The position numbers were made by a program, and so were the translations under genes. A stretch of DNA of 64,000 nt, taken from contig NZ_CP011454.1 of assembly GCF_000695095.2 (NCBI RefSeq), forward strand, positions 4,650,001 through 4,714,000, in the 5' to 3' direction. Shown piece by piece: positions 59,888 through 64,000 of this stretch. The first letter of the stretch is position 1. The number at the start of each line of letters is the position of its first letter. This stretch comes from Gemmatimonas phototrophica (GTDB lineage: Bacteria; Gemmatimonadota; Gemmatimonadetes; Gemmatimonadales; Gemmatimonadaceae). The notes beneath the pieces are model-generated. The model worked only from the letters and a program-made list of their open reading frames with translations. It was not told where the DNA came from and made no database searches.

Positions 59888-60544
59888 ATGGCTCATTCCC
59901 ACGATGGAACCGAACTCCCGACGCTCAGTATCGTTGACCACCCGCTGGTGCGTCACAAGATCACGCTGCTGCGCGATCGCGCCACTCCCACCAAGCAGTT
60001 CAAGGAGCTGGTGGACGAAATCGCCATGCTGATGGCCTACGAGGCCACCCGTGATCTGGCCCTCGAACCGGCCAGTGTGGATACCCCCCTGGAAACGACC
60101 ACCGGCTGGGCGGTCCGCGGCAAGAAGCTCACGCTCGTCCCCATTCTCCGTGCCGGGCTGGGGATGGTGGAGGGGATTCTGCGCCTCATGCCATCGGCGC
60201 GCGTGGGACACATTGGTCTCTACCGCGATCACGACACGCTCGAGCCGGTGGACTACTACTTCAAGGTGCCGGGGGATGTCGGGGAGCGGGACTTTCTGCT
60301 GCTCGACCCCATGCTGGCTACCGGTGGTAGCGCGGCGGCAGCCGTGACCTCACTCAAGCGTGCCGGCGCCACGCGCATCCGGTTTCTCTGTCTCGTCGCC
60401 GCGCCGGAAGGGGTCGCCCGACTGGCCCGCGAACACCCCGATGTGATGGTGCTCACCGCCGCCCTCGATCGCGAGCTCAACGAACACGGCTACATTCTGC
60501 CGGGCCTTGGCGATGCGGGCGATCGGTTGTTCGGGACGAGGTAA
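59888..60544 (+). CDS. upp: Uracil phosphoribosyltransferase
   Basis: 218 residues. Converts uracil and PRPP to UMP (pyrimidine salvage). Seen: [45 protein letters not shown], and the PRPP-binding loop [17 protein letters not shown], with C-terminal DRLFGT. No ribosome-binding site precedes ATG, and the promoter must overlap the 5' end of the divergent gene, so leaderless translation is possible. A strong terminator follows. Confidence 0.96.
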   Translation: MAHSHDGTELPTLSIVDHPLVRHKITLLRDRATPTKQFKELVDEIAMLMAYEATRDLALEPASVDTPLETTTGWAVRGKKLTLVPILRAGLGMVEGILRLMPSARVGHIGLYRDHDTLEPVDYYFKVPGDVGERDFLLLDPMLATGGSAAAAVTSLKRAGATRIRFLCLVAAPEGVARLAREHPDVMVLTAALDRELNEHGYILPGLGDAGDRLFGTR

Positions 60545-60548
60545 GGAA

Positions 60549-60583
60549 AAGCGCGGGGCGGCTCGGGCGCCCCGCGCTTTTTT
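60549..60583 (+). terminator. Intrinsic terminator of upp
   Basis: GCGCGGGGC…GCCCCGCGC stem followed by TTTTTTGG, within a few bases of the upp stop. The reverse complement also has a short T-run, so it may serve both strands. Confidence 0.9.
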
Positions 60584-60660
60584 GGCAAGGAAGGGAGCAG
60601 GGGGCTGGGAGCAGAAGTCGGGCGGCAGGTGATCCTGCCTCCTGCTCCCTGCTTCCTGTC

Positions 60661-61314
60661 TCAGGTAAACCACTCGCGTGGTTCGAGCCGCTGCTGTTCC
60701 GCCACTTCCAGCACCCAGCTCTGCGCGGCGGGCTCCGTGACTTCGTCGGCTACCCGATTGTACCACAATTCCGATTGCCTGTCGTCGCCAATGCGCCGCC
60801 AGAGCTCGCCCACCAGATACGTGATCACCGCCCGCTCGTCCGGCGGTACGCCGTCGTAGGACGCCAGCGCGTCCGCAAAGCGCCACGCCGCATGCCGACG
60901 GAAATAGCGCTCGGCTTCGCTGTCGCCTTCGTCCACGCAGCACCACGCCGCGCGCAGATAGAGATCCGCCAGGTAGCGCGGGTCCGCATCCTGCCACGCC
61001 GCCACCTTGGCCGCGTGCTCGTACTTGAGCGAGCCTGACGGCAGTGAGGTGCTCAGCGCCGGCGCCAATTCATTCCACACCTGCTCCTTCAGCAGGTCGC
61101 TCAACTCCACGTCTTCCCGGAAATCCCGGGCCACGCCCGCATAGCCGCAGTGCGTGCACAGGTGCACGAAATACGGGAGTGGCTGCATACCGGCGGCCCG
61201 CTCGTGAAAGTCGGTGCGCTTGCCGCCAAAGCCGTTGGTGGCCACCACGGTCTGCGAGCGAAAGGCGCTGTCGCAAACGGGGCAGGAAAGTTCGATGAGA
61301 TGGAGCGTCGTCAT
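60661..61314 (-). CDS. DUF2225 zinc-ribbon protein
   Basis: 217 residues from MTTLHLIELSCPVC; the longer frame to 61575 is not used. Two CxxC pairs form a zinc ribbon: CPVCDSAF at the N-terminus and CTHCGYAG near residue 52. After that the protein is helical with an ALASYDGVPPDERAVITYLVGELWRRIGDDRQSELWYN TPR-like region (in part). DUF2225 proteins are found in Firmicutes and Gemmatimonadota; function is unknown. The start is 160 bp from the divergent protease-like gene. Confidence 0.85.
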   Translation of the reverse strand: MTTLHLIELSCPVCDSAFRSQTVVATNGFGGKRTDFHERAAGMQPLPYFVHLCTHCGYAGVARDFREDVELSDLLKEQVWNELAPALSTSLPSGSLKYEHAAKVAAWQDADPRYLADLYLRAAWCCVDEGDSEAERYFRRHAAWRFADALASYDGVPPDERAVITYLVGELWRRIGDDRQSELWYNRVADEVTEPAAQSWVLEVAEQQRLEPREWFT

Positions 61315-61474
61315 GGAGACTTCGTGGGCGAGATGTTCCCGATCAGTCTCGGCACGCCCCGTTACGGAGTTGAATGAGTTCTCCACATTCTTGTGAATAT
61401 CTCCTTGTTGTGACCTCTTCGCGGGGATAACTTGCCGCGTCTCACTTTGCCGGCTTCCCGACCCTGGGTCGTTG

Positions 61475-62431
61475 ATGTTGATCAATCTCGTTCCAGATTT
61501 TCTCGCGGTTCTCGAGGCCGAAGATCGGTTTGCGGCGTATCTCGAGTATTTCGAGCGCCATCGTGAACTGCTCACGGCCTATTGGGACAACTATGTCCTT
61601 GAGCCGTCCGGCCCGCACTTCGAAGAAGTCGTGCGCGCCACCGTCGCGGCCGACCGCACCGACCTGCTCACCCTGCTGGCCACCACCGACCTCGTGACGC
61701 TGGCGCGCCAGACCGAGGACAAGGTGCGCATGCTGCTCGACGTGGACGTGCCCTACGACATCGTCCTCATGGTCGGCGTGGGCGCCGCGAACGCCGGTGA
61801 ACTGGTGGTGAACGGGCGCGGCATCGCCTTTGTCTGCCTGGAGCATTTCACCGGGGTCACCAACCCTGACACCCAGGCGCTCGGCCTCGATCCGGAACTC
61901 ATTCCGCTCTGGCTCGCGCACGAAATCACGCACGTCATTCGCTACACCTCCCCCGCCAGTCGCAGCAGCATGCGGGCGCTCGTGCAGGACGCCGGCGGGT
62001 ACTACTCGTACTGGGAAACCGGCCGTCAGGCCACGCTGCGCGAACTGCTCATGAACGAAGGGCTCGCGGTGCAGGTCTCGCGCGCCATCAGCCCCGGCCA
62101 CGCGGCCTGGGAGTATTTCGGCTTTGCCCGACGCCAGTACGCGCGCATTCGCGAAATCGAGCCCATCCTCTCCCGCGCCGCCGGCCAGCATCTGGACCGG
62201 GCCGGGTTGGGACTGCGCCTGCGCTACCTCTCCGGCGGCATGAGCGACGAAGCGCGCACTGTCGATCGCACGGTGCTGCCGGAACGCGCCGGCTATTTCC
62301 TGGGCGCCCGCCAGGTGGAAGCCGCCATCGCGGCCCGCGGTTTTGCCTGGTCCGTGCGCGCCAGCGCCGAAGAACTGGCGTTCGCCGCTGAACCGTATGT
62401 GGAGCGGCCACGGCTGACGGTGGTGAGTTAA
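61475..62431 (+). CDS. Putative zinc-dependent protease (DUF2268-like)
   Basis: 318 residues. The zinc-binding motif is LAHEITHVIRYTSP (HExxH) near residue 148, with a downstream LLMNEGLAVQVSRAI (E in a typical third-ligand position). The N-terminal half (NLVPDFLAVLEAEDRFAAYLEYF) is helical and precedes a beta region (DIVLMVGVGAANAGELVVNG). The pattern fits DUF2268-type predicted Zn-proteases. No signal peptide, so it may be cytoplasmic. TTG at 61472 precedes ATG at 61475. Confidence 0.75.
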   Translation: MLINLVPDFLAVLEAEDRFAAYLEYFERHRELLTAYWDNYVLEPSGPHFEEVVRATVAADRTDLLTLLATTDLVTLARQTEDKVRMLLDVDVPYDIVLMVGVGAANAGELVVNGRGIAFVCLEHFTGVTNPDTQALGLDPELIPLWLAHEITHVIRYTSPASRSSMRALVQDAGGYYSYWETGRQATLRELLMNEGLAVQVSRAISPGHAAWEYFGFARRQYARIREIEPILSRAAGQHLDRAGLGLRLRYLSGGMSDEARTVDRTVLPERAGYFLGARQVEAAIAARGFAWSVRASAEELAFAAEPYVERPRLTVVS

Positions 62432-62467
62432 GGGGCTGGTTACTCACCACCCACAACTCCAACCCAT

Positions 62468-62497
62468 AACCCGAAACTGATCAGTTTCGGGTTTTGC
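62468..62497 (+). terminator. Intrinsic terminator, nearly symmetrical
   Basis: Perfect palindrome AACCCGAAACTGA/TCAGTTTCGGGTT followed by TT. It lies between convergent genes (stops 62431 and 62528) and probably ends the plus-strand transcript. Confidence 0.78.
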
Positions 62498-62527
62498 GTT
62501 TGGGTACCGAGTTATGGGGCAACGGCA

Positions 62528-63913
62528 CTATTTCCCAATACAGAAGTCCCGAAACACCCGGTCCAGCACATCCTCGGTGTCCACGGTGCCAATGAGCTCA
62601 CCAATGGCTTCGCGCGCCGTAAGCAGGTGCACTGCTGCCACCGGCGCGGGCAACGCGCCGGTGGCCCACGCCTCCTGAAACGCGGTCACTTCCTCCAGCG
62701 CCGCGGTGAGTCCCACCCGGTGGCGTTCGCGAGTGAGCATGGTGTCGCTGGTACCGTCGTCTGGCACGGCCTGCATGGCGGCCGCATCAATGTGCGTGAG
62801 CAGCTCGGCCAGTCCATCGCCGCGTTCCGCGCTCACCGGCACCCCAAGCGTTCCCGTGTGCAGGTCACACTTGGTACGCACCGGAACCACCACGCCGTCG
62901 GTGCGCGACTGCACCACGCTCATGGTGTGCTGCACATCGGGATCGCTGGCGCCACAGGCCAGCACGACCTGCGCGCGCCCCAGGTAGCGGCTGCTCACTT
63001 CAATGCCCAGCCGTTCCACTTCATCATCGGTATCGCGCAGCCCGGCCGTATCCACGAGGCGCAGCGGCAGTGATGGGCGATCGAGCAACGCTTCAATGGC
63101 GTCGCGTGTCGTGCCAGGAATGGCCGTCACAATCGCGCGCGCTTCCCCCAACAACGCGTTGAACAGACTCGATTTGCCGGCGTTGGGTGGGCCGGCAATC
63201 ACCACCAGTACACCATCGCGCACCATGGCACCGCGCGGCGCGGTGCGCAGCAGCGCCGTCAACGCGGCGTGCACGTGGTGGGCCGCCGCCGCAATGCGCG
63301 CCGGGGCAATGGGGCCATCGTCTTCTTCAGGGAAATCGATGTCGTACGCCAGCAGCGCTTCCAGATGAATGACGTCGTCGCGCAGCGCCAGCAATCGACG
63401 CGACAGTCCACCATCGAGTTGCGCCAACGCCTGACGCTGCATGGCCCGTGTGCGGGCGTCCACCAAATCCGCTACCGCTTCGGCCTGCAGCAGATCCATA
63501 CGCCCATTTATTACAGCGCGTCGGGTGAACTCACCGGGCAGCGCCTCACGCGCCCCCAGCGCCACGCACGCGCTCAGCACAAGGGCCGGAGACACGGCTC
63601 CGCCATGGGTGGCAAACTCCACCACCTCTTCGCCGGTGTACGAATGCGGTGCGGCAAACCAGGTCACCAGCACCTGCTCCAGCGGTTCACCGCTGTGCGG
63701 ATGCGTCAGCGCCGCGAGCACACTCCGGCGGGGCACCGCCGCGCGCCCGCTGGCTCCACCATACGCGCCGAGGGCGCGAGCGATGGGTATCGCGCGCGCC
63801 CCCGAGAGTCGTACCAGCGCCACCGCGCCACGTCCCGGGGCGGTGGCCAGGGCAACGATGGTGTCATCGTCGCCAGCCACCAGCGAGGGTGTGGCACGTG
63901 GGCCGTGGGCCAT
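62528..63913 (-). CDS. mnmE: tRNA modification GTPase MnmE (TrmE)
   Basis: 461 residues. The N-terminal folate-binding domain (TIVALATAPGRGAVALVRLSG, YTGEEVVEFATHGG, LPGEFTRRAVINGRMDL) is followed by a central G domain: G1 GPPNAGKSSLFNAL, G2 region IPGTTRD, G3 DTAGLRDT; the usual NKxD box appears changed to TKCD. The protein ends with the family terminus FCIGK, whose Cys is essential. With MnmG it makes cmnm5U34 in tRNA. It starts a few bases after the yidC stop, the classic yidC-mnmE order. Confidence 0.96.
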   Translation of the reverse strand: MAHGPRATPSLVAGDDDTIVALATAPGRGAVALVRLSGARAIPIARALGAYGGASGRAAVPRRSVLAALTHPHSGEPLEQVLVTWFAAPHSYTGEEVVEFATHGGAVSPALVLSACVALGAREALPGEFTRRAVINGRMDLLQAEAVADLVDARTRAMQRQALAQLDGGLSRRLLALRDDVIHLEALLAYDIDFPEEDDGPIAPARIAAAAHHVHAALTALLRTAPRGAMVRDGVLVVIAGPPNAGKSSLFNALLGEARAIVTAIPGTTRDAIEALLDRPSLPLRLVDTAGLRDTDDEVERLGIEVSSRYLGRAQVVLACGASDPDVQHTMSVVQSRTDGVVVPVRTKCDLHTGTLGVPVSAERGDGLAELLTHIDAAAMQAVPDDGTSDTMLTRERHRVGLTAALEEVTAFQEAWATGALPAPVAAVHLLTAREAIGELIGTVDTEDVLDRVFRDFCIGK

Positions 63914-63914
63914 G

Positions 63915-64000
63915 TTATCCCCGCACGAGCGGAGCCGCCTTGCTCCGTTCCTGCGAAATGAGCCACTGCTGCGGCAGCGACGCGAGATTCTGGATGAAGT
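63915..64000 (-). CDS. yidC: Membrane protein insertase YidC, C-terminal fragment
   Basis: The minus strand is open from the right edge to TAA at 63915-63917. The 27 residues visible (FIQNLASLPQQWLISQERSK…) match the end of bacterial YidC (NLASLPQQWLI), just before mnmE. The gene extends beyond the window. Confidence 0.85.
   Translation of the reverse strand, partial: FIQNLASLPQQWLISQERSKAAPLVRG

Overview
The window is about 64 kb of high-GC DNA (roughly 65% by eye) from a Gram-negative, aerobic chromosome. The best fit is Gemmatimonadota (Gemmatimonas-like). This is inferred from the mix of a DUF5916 outer-membrane protein, a Ser/Thr kinase fused to a TolB-like/TPR module, many LAxC-type lipoproteins, PQQ dehydrogenase/cytochrome c genes and secreted Ig-like metalloproteases. 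It was not confirmed by any search.

Layout. (1) 1-8.58 kb is ordinary chromosome: ctaA, an rluA-like pseudouridine synthase, a putative glycosylase-family protein, rlmN, an agmatinase/arginase and a DUF5916 protein. (2) 8.58-15.1 kb and 20.39-29.76 kb are two tracts of integron-type gene cassettes. Small, mostly minus-strand, functionally unrelated genes are separated by imperfect palindromes of about 50-135 bp. Read on the plus strand these begin YYTAAC and end GTTRRR, and several minus-strand stop codons lie inside the terminal box, as in attC sites. Cargo includes a DinB-like protein, an ABC ATPase pair, DUF5990, GNAT, DUF1330, a BrnT/BrnA toxin-antitoxin pair, an alpha/beta hydrolase, a cupin, a protein kinase, DUF6428 plus a sigma factor, DUF3828, an EamA permease, a lipocalin-like lipoprotein and several unknowns. 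No integron integrase lies in the window, so these are integrase-less cassette clusters here. Both tracts start, at their upstream (right-hand) end, with the same 180-bp gene-less cassette followed by the same degenerate 26-bp flank. (3) 15.1-20.4 kb, between the tracts, is a mostly plus-strand block: a cytochrome c/Cu-monooxygenase-like protein, a secreted unknown, a CpxP-like protein and a PQQ dehydrogenase, with an 11-bp tandem repeat.

(4) 29.9-64 kb is core chromosome: a cystathionine beta-synthase/cysteine synthase with CBS domains, a TonB-like lipoprotein, two Ig-like/metalloprotease lipoproteins, glutaminyl cyclase, mug, a DUF1028 protein, a mutS-SPOR-holA operon, an ECF sigma factor and zinc-finger anti-sigma gene, a Nudix hydrolase, a SET-domain protein with a histone-H1-like tail, an M16 peptidase pair, DUF218, a beta-CASP RNase-like protein with ArsR, a sensor kinase-response regulator pair, an NtrC-type regulator behind a structured leader, a LOG-family protein, a DUF2156 protein, upp, DUF2225, a zinc-protease-like protein, and a yidC-mnmE pair at the right edge.

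The strongest unusual signals are the cassette tracts with their duplicated head cassette, the hairpin-rich leader upstream of an NtrC regulator whose receiver lacks the usual acidic pocket and lysine, and the SET/H1-tail protein. Start sites were chosen from ribosome-binding sites and family lengths. Functions come from motif recognition only.
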